A program made the position numbers and the translations under genes. From positions 558,001 through 622,000 of the forward strand of contig JADLSH010000256.1 of the NCBI GenBank assembly GCA_016169945.1: a stretch of DNA of 64,000 bases. The letters run 5' to 3'. Numbering within the stretch: the first letter of the stretch is position 1; each line of letters starts with the position of its first letter. A model generated the notes under the pieces. That model was not told the DNA's origin. It did not search any database and worked only from the letters and a program-made list of their open reading frames with translations. This document shows, piece after piece, positions 47,302-59,099 of this stretch. This DNA comes from Trachythela sp. YZ-2020 (Eukaryota > Cnidaria > Anthozoa > Malacalcyonacea > Clavulariidae).

Positions 47302-48179
47302 CAAATTCCTTGTCAGTGAAATTACAATTCATTTTGTTGCTATGCTACTGCATTTCAGGGAGTATCGCGGGTGTGTCAATTGTAAACAAAGACTAATAAA
47401 ATACCGCTTCCGGTTTAAAAAATTATTTGGATTTCAAAATGAAGATAATAAAGTGGAAATTGAACTTCGTGTATTTTCAATCAACTTCGCGGTGCGATTT
47501 TGTAATCACGCGTTTGATTTCAGACCAAATTGCACTCCACTCAGTTCAATTACCATTGTTAAGCGAGCCAGCCCAGGAAATCAAGCTGGAAATCATGGTA
47601 CAGTGCATGCTTTATTCCGCCTAGAAACAATCTAAAAAGTCTAAGCAAGTTAGGAATCAACGAAACTAAACCTTTTTGAAGCAGTTGCCGACAACAAAAA
47701 AGATCATTTTGCGAAAGAAGCACAAATTTCGGGTTCCCGCCAAAATTACGCGGGAATTCCTTTCTAGCGGTTGCCGGGCTCGCCCGCCCATGTGGAGCAA
47801 ATGACAAAGGTACTGGCCCAGCAAAGAGATCCAGCCCATTTTACTGGGCCAGCCCGTTTAACCGGATCAGCCCATGTGCAAATATTAGTACTCCTTATTT
47901 TATTTTCCGCAGTAATTGGCTTAGCTGTTGCGGTATTCCTGCCCTCTATTACTTTTGATGCTGCAATTTGTACATATTTAGTTAATGTTATTTATTATGA
48001 TGATGATAGTAATCTTTAATCAGGAAGTCAACTTCACCAAAATGTGTTTTACAATTGAGTCCTGTATAGATTAAAATATGTACATAAATTATATATGATA
48101 TAATTAACTAGGACTAAAACTGCATGCATGATAAAAGTATTTATACTACACTACTTATTTCGATAAATGTTATTTCAAT
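47302..48179. other. Region without a recognised gene
   Basis: A stretch at 47760-47880 has alternating GGCCCAGC/GCCCAT-like units on both strands. No coding region could be supported. Confidence 0.35.
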
Positions 48180-48905
48180 AAACGTCTCTTAAAAACTTCA
48201 AGATTTGGAGCCTTGCGAGTTAATTCGTCGAGATTATTCCAGTCATCTGCTGATCTATTCACATGCAGTGGACATTAGACCCCAGTTTATTTTAGACCTA
48301 GTTTTACGTATGTTGTCCTTACTTCTAGCATTATAATTATGAAAGTCTTTGTTTTCCTTAAGGTTAAAATCATGTAGAAATAGATTGTTTGCACATTTAT
48401 ACATAAAAATAGCACGATGTGAGATCTCCGTGCTTCCAATGGTTTCCATGAAAGTTGTCTGAGCGCATCAGAGCCAGAGTGATGAGATGGTAAGTCGAGG
48501 ATTGTGCGGGTAGCTTTATTCTGCAGGACCTGTAACTCTGCAATTTTTTAAAAATTGTGTCGATCTCCCCAAATTATATCACCATAGTCTAATACTGGTA
48601 AAATCAGACTGTTGTAAAACATAATCCTCGCATGTAATGGCAGTAGATGTTTGATACGCCTAAGCAATGCTAATTTTTTGTTGATTTTACCTCTAATATG
48701 ATCTATGTGATTTCTCCATGTGAAATAATTATTAATTCTGATTCCCAACTTCATTTAAAGACTGTCCTTCAACTTCACAGTCGATGGAGTCAATTTTAGC
48801 CAATCTCTTGCCGCTAGCAATTAGCATACATTTAGACTTAGATGCATGCATTTAAGGTTAAATAGTTTTCCTTAAACCAGTTAGTAACATTATTTAAATC
48901 TACAT
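48180..48905 (-). pseudogene. LINE-B-like RT C-terminal fragment
   Basis: The minus strand reads VTNWFKENYLTLNA, KLGIRINNYFTWRNHIDHIR, LLRRIKHLLPLHARIMFYNS, LILPVLDYGDIIWGDRHN, ILDLPSHHSGSDALRQLSWK and RSKINWGLMSTACE. It corresponds closely to residues near the end of LINE-B, with frame breaks. Only the thumb region and C-terminus remain. Confidence 0.8.
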
Positions 48906-49417
48906 AATTATGATATACTATCAAGGCAAACTTAAATAAATATATAACATATAGGTAAATACTATACAAATACTAAAGCCTGTGCACAGCCTTAAAACTC
49001 TTAAACTGGCTATACAATAGTAGAAAAAGCAGCGGGATATCAAAATCAATTTTGTATAAAGGAGGCATTAAAACCCATAAATAACATTATTTGTGCCAGC
49101 TCCCCTGTAATCAGGACCTGTCCCTAGTTCAGTTAATTGAATATTTTATCTCAGCGAAGAACGAAGCGTATTAACTTTTAGAATAGTTAATTTTACCCGC
49201 ACAGTATCTGAAAATACCGGATGAAGAAAATATGTTTTAGTAAATTCAGTTTGTAAAAAAGATTCAAGAAAATATCCAGTTATAGAGAAGAAAATTAATG
49301 TTGAGGAGTGGACCACTGACTTCGATAACTCGAACTTGGTTGCTACGCTGAGGCGCAAAATACTGATTCTATATATCTGCACATGCAGGTCACAAAAGGG
49401 ACAATTTAAGCAGATGT
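48906..49417. other. AT-rich region without a recognised gene
   Basis: No ORF or repeat structure that I can identify. Confidence 0.4.
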
Positions 49418-50275
49418 GCCAGATATTATTAATACTAGAAATACACTCATGCAGAATCCCCTTCGCCTAATCGAACTCAGGAACATACTTCCCAAAATGT
49501 ATTGTAACATGAATTATTCCGTCAGTCATTGTAACCATAGCAACACGCAATTTTTTACTTTTGGTACAAAATGATAAAATAGTAATATAATATTTGTACT
49601 TTTAGCTATAAACTTATGAATTGCCCCACTATATAAAGTAGATATGTTATTACGTACTCTTTTAGCTTTGGTTTGCTGTAAAATTTAACCTTAGACATTT
49701 CATAAAAACGTCAAAAATTTTCAGAAAACTTCAACTGTTTTTTGACAGTATAATTTTTTAAATTTATCTTTAAAATATTTTCTGACATTACGTTGTTTCC
49801 TCAAAATTCAAATTTAAACTTGCTAAAATACCTTTTAGGTTTAATCGATATTATATTAATAACCTCACAGAGTGCCATACGCTATTGCAAATCCACAAAC
49901 TAAAATATGCAAAATAGACACTTACCCGTTTAAAACAATTCAAAAGTGTGCTTTTTTCAGCCATTCGACTGTTTCTCGTTTATCTTCTTTTGAAGGCTCT
50001 TATTCATCGGTATGTTTTTCCAATAGCCCGAGTATTAAAAATCATTTTTGATGCATATATTAACAAAATATTTATCCGTAAATCTTTTTTAAAATGTTTA
50101 TCCGTATGTTTCTCTCGACCTGACTCGCGCATGCGTATAACGTAGAAAACCCTGAACCGTCCATGGCATCGCGGCGGACGACTTTGGATTCCGCTATGTT
50201 TTCACATACCCGTGTGTAAATATCCGAGCGGAATTAGTACCCTCGCACGGCGCTTCGCGCCGGCTCGGGGATTAA
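49418..50275 (-). repeat. Interspersed repeat, copy 2 (inverted relative to 3950-4800)
   Basis: GCAGAATCCCCTTCGCCTAA (49451-49470), ACGTACTCTTTTAGCTTTGG and the palindromic GGCGCTTCGCGCC part (about 50249-50261) are reverse complements of stretches in copy 1. Similarity is patchy, as expected of old copies. Confidence 0.65.
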
Positions 50276-50284
50276 TAAATACTT

Positions 50285-50885
50285 ATTTCTCCAAAAATGA
50301 CTTCTCGGAAATAATTAAATGGATAAAAGAGATAAAAAGATATGTTCTAAGATTTAAATTATATTGATATATGTACAAATATAAAAATTAGTTAAGAATT
50401 GTATTAATTTGTCCACTCTTCATGGAACAAATTTCATACTGTCTTTTTAAAAATTTGCATACTGGATATGTCGTTGATATAATCAGGTAAACTGTTCCAC
50501 AATTTAATCGCTATATTTAAAACGAAACGCTGCCCACAGCAGTCCTATTATACGGGACATCCAGCTTGCAGCAAAATTTTGAACACTTTGGAGCTTGGCT
50601 ATGTTTTTCTAGGAGGTGTTCGCTCACAGAGATGCACAATAGTATAGTTTGCCGAAGACCAGGCTATTAATAATCGTTGTCAATGTCGGACTGTCAAAAA
50701 ATGTGCGGGATTCGATTGATTTGGCAAAGACACTTTGTACATTTTGAAACTACTTGGGTAATGCGTTCATCATAACTCAAGCATTTATCCAATCCTATAC
50801 CCAAATGCCTAAGTTCCTTTTCAAGAAAAGATTCACGGATATTTTGTACCAGGAGTTGGTGACCATTTAAGGAGAAATCCCATTC
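50285..50885 (-). pseudogene. LINE RT C-terminal fragment
   Basis: The minus strand carries RHLGIGLDKCLSYDERITQV, SKCTKCLCQINRI and SLVFGKLYYCASL, then KLQSVQNFAA. This is the post-RT region of a LINE, with several stops and frame breaks. Confidence 0.65.
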
Positions 50886-51010
50886 CTATTTCCATATTTT
50901 TATCCCGTCGCTAGTGGTTAAATCCCAGTCCCGGTGCAGTGAATCCTATTTTCCCATTCTAAAAATTGCCAAATCCCATTTTACCCCTTCACGGCCCTCG
51001 TTATAGCTAG
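50886..51010. repeat. AAATCCCA-type degenerate repeat
   Basis: Repeated AAATCCCANT-like units (50935-50990), similar to those ending repeat copies A (about 20180-20290) and C (37120-37200). It probably belongs to a widespread short repeat family. Confidence 0.55.
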
Positions 51011-51259
51011 ATCCTCTTAGCCGGGTCCATAATTTCAAGTAGGAAAGTTGTTCAGTAATGCGTGTCCCGGATATAGAATCTATGAATAAATCTGACGAGA
51101 TTCAGAGATAAGTTATATCAATAGACTTCCGGTCAGTATTAGAGAGAAGGGAAAAGCGAATTGCTTCCACATATGGACTTTATTTCTTTACATGTAGACA
51201 ATCCATCACATATTTCAATAATCTTTTGGTTTTATGTTTTGATTTATCATTTTGCAAAT

Positions 51260-51751
51260 GTTCGTTCGATAACATAAAAGATCGAGGAGTTGTCGGCTGT
51301 AGTTAGCATAAATCAAGTTGATATAGTCTGGATCACTGAATTTTGGCTATCCTTTGAAATCCTGTGTCTGCTATACCCTTGTCGGACTTTATTTTTTTAG
51401 GAACGACCGTGTGAGTTCCATTGGAGGAGGTGTTTGTGCCTACATTAAGAATTGCAAATTCTGTAAGCGACTTACAGAATTTGAACACCCGTCTTTCGAG
51501 TCTATCTGGTTGTTATACTAAGACATAGGTGGCTGTCTCGTTCATTTTTTGCCATTTTGTTGGTTGTGATCGGTACATCTTCTTGTCAACTTGAAAATGG
51601 GAATTATACTCACACGTTCAGTCCAATGTCGATTATTTTATACGATGCCAGCCTGAAGCTCTTGTACTGGTCACAGGAGATTTTAATTTTAGAAGTACTG
51701 GTTTTAATGAAAAGTATGTTCAAGGTTCAACTGGCTTGTTCCAAGTAATTA
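51260..51751 (+). pseudogene. LINE endonuclease fragment (LINE-A-like)
   Basis: Plus-strand frames give INQVDIVWITEFWLS, FRNDRVSSIGGGVCAYIKNC and LTEFEHPSFESIWL, and after a break LVTGDFNFRSTGFNEKYVQG. These match the endonuclease order of LINE-A ORF2 (TETWL, GGGLCIYVKN, FESLW, GDFN). It is broken at 51752 by the next LINE in opposite orientation. Confidence 0.7.
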
Positions 51752-54190
51752 AGGTACAATACAATACAATACAATAAATTTAATTTAAACACGATACAAA
51801 ATTGAAGCAAAACTTGTGGGGTCGTGTGTTTACCTATTACATACAAAGACAAAAGAGACTATTATGCACTATTATATACTATTATATACACATATCAATA
51901 ATATCTGAAACAGTCATCTCGCCTACGTGCGGTTTGCACAGATTGCGTTTCAAAATTTATAAAATTTAGTATGTCTTTTTCCTTGATCATCTTAATAAAG
52001 GTGGTAATATTTGTTTCAGGATCATTAAATTCTATGGATATCGCATTCCATATGACAGAGCTCCTATAGGAAATTGAGTTCTTCATATAGTATGTGTTAA
52101 ATCGCGGGACATTAACCTTGTGCATGTGCGTTACGCAAACTATACTTATTTGTTGTTTTTGTAATTATGCGAGTCATGCTAGCAGGAGTAATATTGTTAT
52201 ATATCTTATAGGCTAGTTGTGCCAATTTTGTCTTATATATTTGAGTAAGTGAATCCCATTTCACCTTCTCCATGACCTCAATGGTAGGCATATCACGTGA
52301 TAGTCGAAATATGGTTCTTGCAGCTCTACAATGTAGGGATTCCAAGGAAAGAAACCCCTCTTTATTGGCACACCCACCCCAAACTGTCATCGCATATGTT
52401 ATAGACGGTAGGATAATCTTAAAGTACAAATCTAGGAGCATTTGTTTTGGTAAAAATAGGCTGCATTTTATCATATTCAGCTTATTTGCAAAACCTTTTT
52501 TTGTTTCCAGTGTGTAATTTCCATGTTAATTTATCGTCGATCGTAACTCCCAGCAACCTTGAGTGAGTCACCCACTTTATTTCATGTGCTCCAAGCGTGA
52601 GTGTATTTAATGGGCCTATCACGTTTCCCCTGGTCATTATCATAGCTTCACACTTCCTTGGATGGGGTGTTAAGGAATTTAGTTGGCATCAGTTCATCAG
52701 TTGACTGAGGGATTTATTGAGCATTGAAGTTACTTCATCAATCGTCTGTGCGATGCAGTACAATGTTGTATCGTCTGCATACATAAAAACGGTACCAGGG
52801 TCCACTGCAGCATCAGGTAAATCGTTCGTATACAGAGTAAATAGGGTCGGTCCAAGGACTGATCCCTGGGGAATACCATAAGTTACTTCTGCATAGTCTG
52901 ATTTGTTTCCATTAACAGTGGTAAATTGTTTTCTCTCAGTGAGGTAATCTTTTAACCAGGCCAAGAGTTTCCCTTTAATACCAAAATTATGTTCCAATTT
53001 ATGTATCAAAATCTTATGTGATATGCTGTCGAATGCTTTCTGAAAGTCAATGAACACGACTCATACTACTAGCTTGGAATCAATTGCTTGTCTCCATGTT
53101 TCAGTTAAGTGGGCAAGCAATAGTTCCGTAGAATGTCCTTTGCGATAGGCCCATTGTTTGTCTGTGACAAGCTGATTATCTATGAAAGCATGTTTAACTA
53201 GAGTGTCAGCAACGCATGATTCTAATATTTTACTAGGTACACTTAATATAGACAGCGGTCGGTAATTTTCTCTTTCGGTTTCGTCATCTTTCTTATAAAC
53301 AGCATTTAATCTAGCTATTTTCCAGTGGTTGTAAACTGTACCTGTATTTACACTTCGCGTGTATAGGTTGGTCAGAGGTGTTTCCACAGCTGTTCCTGCC
53401 AGCTTTAAGAGCTTAGGGGAGATATCATCTGGTCCAGTTGCTTTTGCAGGGTTCAGCATAGCAATCTTTCTACCAACCTCGCTTGTCGTTATCTGAACTT
53501 CTGATATGCACACCGTTGATGTCATTTGTGTGCTGGGTAATGGGTGTAATTCGATGTTCCTCGCTAACTTCTCACCAATCGAGGAGAAGAGCAATTCATC
53601 ATATTAGCTTTTTCGTTGTCATCTACAGCAAGGCTACCATCGTCTCGTTTTAAAGGGCCGATAGCTTTCCTTTCTTTAGGTTTGGTGGCTTTTGCGAGCA
53701 GATTCCAATAAGCTTTAGTGGTAGTGACTTCGTTTAATTTCTTTTGGAAATATGCGGCTTTGGCTTCTCTGATATCAGATGTCACTTCATTCCTCAATTT
53801 CTTATAATTCGCCCATATCTCACTATCCTTTGTTTCTATCGCGATTTTGAACATTTTGTACCTGCGATTCGTCTTCTGTTTAATCTGGTTGTTTACCCAT
53901 GGAGATGATACAGACCGCACTTTTACATCTTTATATGGTGCATGAGTGTCACAGACATCGTTGAACAATGCTGAACATGTTGTTATTGTCACGCGAGTTG
54001 GTTCACTGATAATGTTTTGCATATTAAATGAGTCAAATATGTTCAACAGATTTCTAGTTTTCGCTGGGATATCAGTTCTTTCTTCATTTAAGTCAAGCAA
54101 ATTACAGTAGTGCAATTTGGGATTAGTGTTTAGCAAATTTAAAAGACAACATGTATGAATCAGTGCAACTGCCGCCCATCGGTTCAAGTG
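51752..54190 (-). pseudogene. 5'-truncated LINE (LINE-C): RT with stops and frameshifts
   Basis: Read on the minus strand: IKQKTNRRYKMFKIAIETKD (54187-53564), AKATGPDDISPKLLKLAGTA, RENYRPLSILSVPSKILESC and YRKGHSTELLLAHLTETWRQ (53594-53061), then [51 protein letters not shown] (53057-52689), ITYAMTVWGGCANKEGFLSL (52474-52112) and the C-terminus to 51895. The 3' tail is a short ATTGT-type repeat at 51752-51774. The endonuclease is mostly missing. At least four breaks separate the parts. Confidence 0.85.
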
Positions 54191-54451
54191 AATATGACGC
54201 GATTCTTATGAAAGCTCAAAATCCTTCTTTGAAACCAGATAATACATTATACATCGGTGTGGAAAGGTGACTTTAGAGAAAATAAATAAAGACCGTTTGG
54301 CCAGTGGATTACTTTATTGCATTGGTCGGTTGTCTTTGATACACCTAATTGCGAAGCTAAATAAAAACTAGTGATCCAAGGATAGTGCAAAGTTTTAAAA
54401 GACAAATGCTATGTTACATGGTTTATAGTGCGTACGTAATTGTTGTGCTTC

Positions 54452-54483
54452 CATGTTGTGTTGTGTTGTGTTGTGTTGTGTTG
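54452..54483. repeat. (GTTGT)n microsatellite
   Basis: About five units of TTGTG; the same motif occurs shorter at 12967-12990. Confidence 0.85.
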
Positions 54484-54974
54484 ATATTTGCATATTACGT
54501 ATTTACACGAGCAATTTTTATTTGGCAATTATTTTTCCTTTACTATTTTTATTTGCCCTTGAAAATTGATGAAATGTGACAAGCTTTTGAAAAGCTAGCA
54601 TGCCAGTTTTTCAACAAGTACACTTGTCAATGAAAAACTTGTAATATTTCATCATTCGTAATTCTAAATTCGCGATTTATGTTTTTGCCAATATATTATA
54701 GTAAGCAGATAAAATTGTCCTTTGTTTACGGTTGCAATATTTGATTAGTTTTATTCAACTAATTACAAATATGTCAATTCAACTTCGATTATTTCAAATT
54801 TTAGTTATTTATTATTTCATCGTGTATATAAAATTTCGAGAGTACGGTTGTACACAGACTACTAAAATAAAGGCTAAGCAAAACTAGAAAGTATATAGAA
54901 TGCATCATACATCATAGTTATATATACAGACGCATCCTCACCAAAATGCCATTCGCATTTGTAAACAACTGCCC
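54484..54974. other. AT-rich region without a recognised gene
   Basis: A small inverted match lies at 54577-54640 (AAGCTTTTGAAAAGCT and ACAAGTACACTTGT). Otherwise featureless. Confidence 0.35.
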
Positions 54975-55598
54975 CGGTGTCTGTAATATACCAACTCACC
55001 AACTCCCCAACTCCCCAACTTCGCCGTATAATTTTACGGTCGTTTCCGATCGGCGTTAACTTATAAATAATTTATGCATAAACAACACGTGCGAACGTGC
55101 GATATTCAGATTTTTCAACATGGCTGATTTACTTCATAAAAGTGATCTTAGCAGCGAAGATCGGTTTAAGCTGCTGGTAACAGATGTTCCTGTTGAATTG
55201 GCCGGCGAAAAACCTCCACCTAACCCATCGTCAGAATCATCTAGTCGAATCAACCGTCTGAAAATACGTGTTTTGGTATTCCTGTTAAGCCAGGAGCTGG
55301 ATGTGTGTTTCCAGTCTACGCCAATTGCCTTCTTATCTATAAGGTAATTCCCGCTTTTCGATGGGTTAGGTGGAGGTTTTTCGCCGGCCAATTCAACAGG
55401 AACATCTGTTACCAGCAGCTTAAACCGATCTTCGCTGCTAAGATCACTTTTATGAAGTAAATCAGCCATGTTGAAAAATCTGAATATCGCACGTTCGCAC
55501 GTGTTGTTTATGCATAAATTATTTATAAGTTAACGCCGATCGGAAACGACCGTAAAATTATACGGCGAAGTTGGGGAGTTGGTATATTACAGACACCG
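54975..55598. mobile_element. Foldback / MULE-like element with 10-bp target duplication and coding arms
   Basis: The element begins CGGTGTCTGTAATATACC and ends with its complement. ACAACTGCCC flanks it on both sides (54965-54974 and 55599-55608). The arms (about 54975-55232 and 55353-55598) are almost identical; the left one has an extra CAACTCAC-type short duplication. Each arm contains the same 37-codon reading frame starting with ATG. The spacer of about 120 bp extends the minus-strand frame. Long inverted ends with 9-11 bp duplications are typical of Mutator-like elements, but no transposase is seen. Confidence 0.85.
55134..55469 (-). CDS. Unknown small ORF begun identically in both palindrome arms
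   Basis: The minus-strand ATG at 55469 starts MADLLHKSDLSSEDRFKLLV, TDVPVELAGEKPPPNPS, then the spacer-encoded GNYLIDKKAIGVDWKHTSSS and WLNRNTKTRIFRRLIR. After the spacer it runs into the antisense of the opposite arm. A plus-strand ATG at 55120 starts the same 37 residues and continues 38 more. I recognise no domain. It looks like a captured 5' exon with its upstream region, or the first exon of the parent element's transposase. Confidence 0.4.
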   Translation of the reverse strand: MADLLHKSDLSSEDRFKLLVTDVPVELAGEKPPPNPSKSGNYLIDKKAIGVDWKHTSSSWLNRNTKTRIFRRLIRLDDSDDGLGGGFSPANSTGTSVTSSLNRSSLLRSLL

Positions 55599-55609
55599 AC
55601 AACTGCCCC

Positions 55610-56790
55610 GTCAACAGAGATGTGTTCTATTAATACTGCTAACAAATGTCAAATTTCAAAATTATACAGTTCATACTACACTCTACTACTCTAGTGACTC
55701 TACAAATTACACTCTATACGAGTCTACGGACAGTTAAAAACTTTGCACTAAATATGGTCAATATATTCTCAACTTCTTTGTTACATGTAATATGAAAGTA
55801 TTTATTTAAAAGTATACGCACGACAGTATTTCAGTAATATTCGTAATAATTCGTTCAGCGAGAAATCAGCATGTATACCTAGATAAATTATTTACTGGTA
55901 TTATTATGAAAATGCAATTGTCTAGATTCATCACTGATCTATAAAATTTTTATAGCTTTATCGACATATTCAAACATTGTTGTTCATGAAAAAATTACCA
56001 TGTTCGCGACTCACTCCTATATTTGCACCGAAATATTTCATGCCTCGAACACGTGCTCAGTTGAATTTTTCGCAAAAATTGAGATTCCGGGGGTGCTTGC
56101 CATACATATATGCAATCCAAATTGTACGCTGCTTGGAATTATATTGACCATTCAGCTAACTTTCACATCCATGAGAATAACGGCAAACACTGATATATTA
56201 CTAAACTACGCTAATTTTGATAAAAACATTCTAAGGATATCATTCAAGCAGAGCCGTTTTGCAATTGCACACCAGGAGTAATTTGGATCCCCCCCCGGGA
56301 AAGTTTACACTATGACTGTATGACTGACTGATGTGAATTTTCGCCACCCATCACAATACTGCAAAGTTTCTTTGAAACTTTGCACTAAAAATAACATTGA
56401 AAGGATCGACCAACTTTTCCCGTTACAACAAGCTAAAAGTGTGAGAAACCGTGGATGACGTCATCAATTAAATCCTTGATTGATAAGCGTCAGAAACCGC
56501 TCAACCAAAGCGGAAAAATTTCTTATATATAAAAATTATGGCAAAAAAGGTACACTCAAGTGCCAATCTGGCACGTAAAAGATATTATGCCTAGTTCAAT
56601 AAAAAAGTTGAAAAATTCTAACCCTTCCAAATGGTGGAAAAAATTAAATCTATCGGATAAGCTTACTTCTAACCGGAGAAAACCGTTTTCTTCCATTCGT
56701 TGTTATGCGTTGCTAAGTAGGGAAACATGGCGGGAAACAAAAAAATAAATAACGAACGAACAAGAAATAAAAAAATTTAATCAATTTGCA
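55610..56790. other. Region without a recognised gene
   Basis: Short ORFs at 56000-56281 and 56560-56748 have no recognisable motif. A hairpin GCAAAGTTTCTTTGAAACTTTGC lies at about 56360-56382. Confidence 0.35.
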
Positions 56791-57081
56791 CTTGGCCGAA
56801 GAAAACATTGATACCATTCCGGAAAATTTTTCTTTAACTTTAACAAATTAAACAAGAGAATAAATGCGCTTGGGCAAAGTATTTGTGAGAAAGTAAATGC
56901 GCTTGGCGTTGCGAAAAAGGCCCCGACAGACATACCTGAGAAATGGAGGGCAATGCGTAAAGAGGCCCGAAAAGAGATGACCCAAGAAAAGAAGTCGTTG
57001 GGAAAGACCGGGGGGGGAGCCACCAGCTCCGCCCAAAGCCACATCGCAGAGGTTAATCGAAATTTTCGGGGAAGGACCTAG
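56791..57081 (+). pseudogene. Myb/SANT-like DNA-binding domain fragment
   Basis: The plus-strand frame ending at TAG (57079-57081) reads ICEKVNALGVAKKAPTDIPE, KWRAMRKEARKEMTQEKKSL and GKTGGGATSS. The spacing W(I)-VN-G, KW--MRK-A and K-TGGG matches Myb/SANT-like domains that accompany Harbinger transposases and their domesticated relatives. The first helix upstream is interrupted by stops, so this is a remnant. Confidence 0.6.
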
Positions 57082-58200
57082 GTTTTCAGGGATTCCAGAT
57101 TTTCAGGGACCAAGTGTTCTCCTTGTCATGCGCAACAAAAATATGTTAAAAATACATGCAAAATACCTCGTTGTTTCTTCTGAATACACTTTACATATTA
57201 TTGTTTTCAAAATGGTTATAGCTAACTTTATTGCTGCTAGAATTTACTGTCGACTATAATTCCATATGCATTAAATCGCTCTTAAATTCCTGCCTCAAAA
57301 CTAACGTTAGCAGGCTATATTAATATGACATCATGTTTGTAATTATTTTTTAAGCATAGTCATGACATAATGTGGTTTGTTTGAAAATCAATCAATTTTA
57401 GAAAATTGTTTATGTTTGTGAGACTTGACAATTTGTATGATTTACACATATTAGCGAAAAAACGTATCATGTTTTTGGTAGGAATGTAGTCGCATCCTAA
57501 ATGTTTTAACACGAAAACATGACATGTTTTTCAAGTGAGAGGACGCATCCGCGGTTTTGGTAATATTCCGGTTAGCTTTCATTTGTCATTTGACTGATCA
57601 TGCATGCAGAGTGTTTAGATCTTGTTCGTTCATTGGGAGTAACAATTTCTTTGTAGCACTTAGTGTCGTCTGTAGGGCCGTTGCCAAGGGGGAAATTTTG
57701 TTTGTAAATGTTGTCAGAAATGTGGTCAAATGATGTATATTGTCAGTAACTAAAAATAAATTCTCGTCAAATAACGACGCGATATTGAAGCTGCGTTGTC
57801 TGTCCGTCGGCAAGAAAGTCTTTTTGGAGAAAATTTAAAATGCGGTCGATTAAAATATGATTGAACATATTATTTACAATCTCAACTCCTGTTGTGCTGC
57901 TGTTACAACAAAACCAAAATGAGTTTTTTCTAACTATTTTTGTGTTTTATATAAGATAATCAAAACTCGGTGTTATAAGTATTGACAAAACAATATTGTT
58001 ATTTCTGCGTGTGTTTGATGGTATCCCCGGCTCAGAATGCAGGAAATTGCAAACTTTTCGTGGGGAGCACGACCCCGGATCCCCTAGTTTTGCGAAGCCT
58101 TTTTCCACGGCCAGATATTTCCCTTGGTCTGTTATTCTCATTGAATTAAGGTGTTGTCCCACATAATCCTTGTCAACGTAAAGTAATGCCGGATTCCAAA
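57082..58200. other. Region without a recognised gene
   Basis: AT-rich sequence; the small ORF on the minus strand at 57598-57813 lacks motifs. Confidence 0.35.
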
Positions 58201-58214
58201 AATTATGTGAAATT

Positions 58215-58630
58215 GAGTTCTCAACCAAGAATGATTACACCCAGATTGAAACTACGGCATTTGTCAGAATACAGTCGGATACAGGGGGGGGGCCCTCCCC
58301 ATGCTTATAGTTGAGTATAGAGCCAGATATACCGTGATGTCGAAGTTTGTCACAAAGATGTGGATGCGAGACAGAATCGAATGCCGTGCAAAGACCAAGT
58401 AAGTGACGTCGGTTGTTTTGCTGAATCCAAGTTTTTACAGAAATCATGAAATAGTTGTGTTATGCAAGATCCTTGCGGGCGGAAACCATGTTGAAAATAA
58501 TGGAGCGAAAGTTCGATGAATTCATATAAGTTCCTATGAACGATATATTCAAGGGCTTTGAAACTCACCGCGTTATCGTTAGCATATTCAATCCCTGTTG
58601 TTTTATAAAATATTTTGTAAGACATAACTA
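58215..58630 (-). pseudogene. LINE RT fragment
   Basis: Minus-strand frames give VSFKALEYIVHRNLYEFIEL, YFQHGFRPQGSCITQLFHDF, then FDSVSHPHLCDKLRHHGISG. These are the RT fingers and start of the palm (QHGFR, SCxTQL, AFDSVSH) of a CR1/Jockey-like LINE, with frame breaks and without the YADD part. Confidence 0.75.
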
Positions 58631-58642
58631 ATTATTTGTAAA

Positions 58643-59069
58643 GGCCATGTTACACGAGGCAATTTTCGCTGCAACTTGTCTCGCAATGTTTGCTGGAAAA
58701 AAACGTTGTAGGTTGTAGTGACATGTCAGACGTACGCAACTTGTTTGGCGACCTGCAATGTTCCTGCAATGCGTATGCACAATTTTACAGCGGACTTTAC
58801 CAATTCGCGGGTCACTCTGTTTTGTGATTGGTTCTTTTCCCAAACATTGCGAGACAAGTTGCAGTGGGGGTGTCACACGCTGCAACTTGTCTCGTAGCGT
58901 TGCGAAAAGTAGAAGCTGCTTCAACTTTCTCTGCAACTTGCAACGCAATTTTTCGTTGCGACACAAGTTGCAAAATAGGGGTGTTACACGAGGAAATTTC
59001 CCTTGCGACCTGCAATGCAGCGCCGTTGCGAGACAAGTTGCAGCGAAAATTGCCTCGTGTAACACGGCC
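58643..59069. mobile_element. MITE with 44-bp inverted ends and nested internal palindromes
   Basis: GGCCATGTTACACGAGGCAA and about 24 more bases at the left end (58643-58686) are complemented at the right (59026-59069). Inside, the core GCAACTTGTCTCG or its complement recurs at least six times in alternating orientation, often next to GTGT(T/C)ACACG. ORFs on both strands are by-products. The target duplication is ambiguous (AAGGCC and GGCCTT border it). Confidence 0.85.
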
Positions 59070-59099
59070 TTAACTCATTTTAGATTTTTATATGGGAAG

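Noticed and set aside
54452..54483. Telomere-like repeat
   Set aside because: The unit is TTGTG, not TTAGGG, and it is only a short microsatellite.
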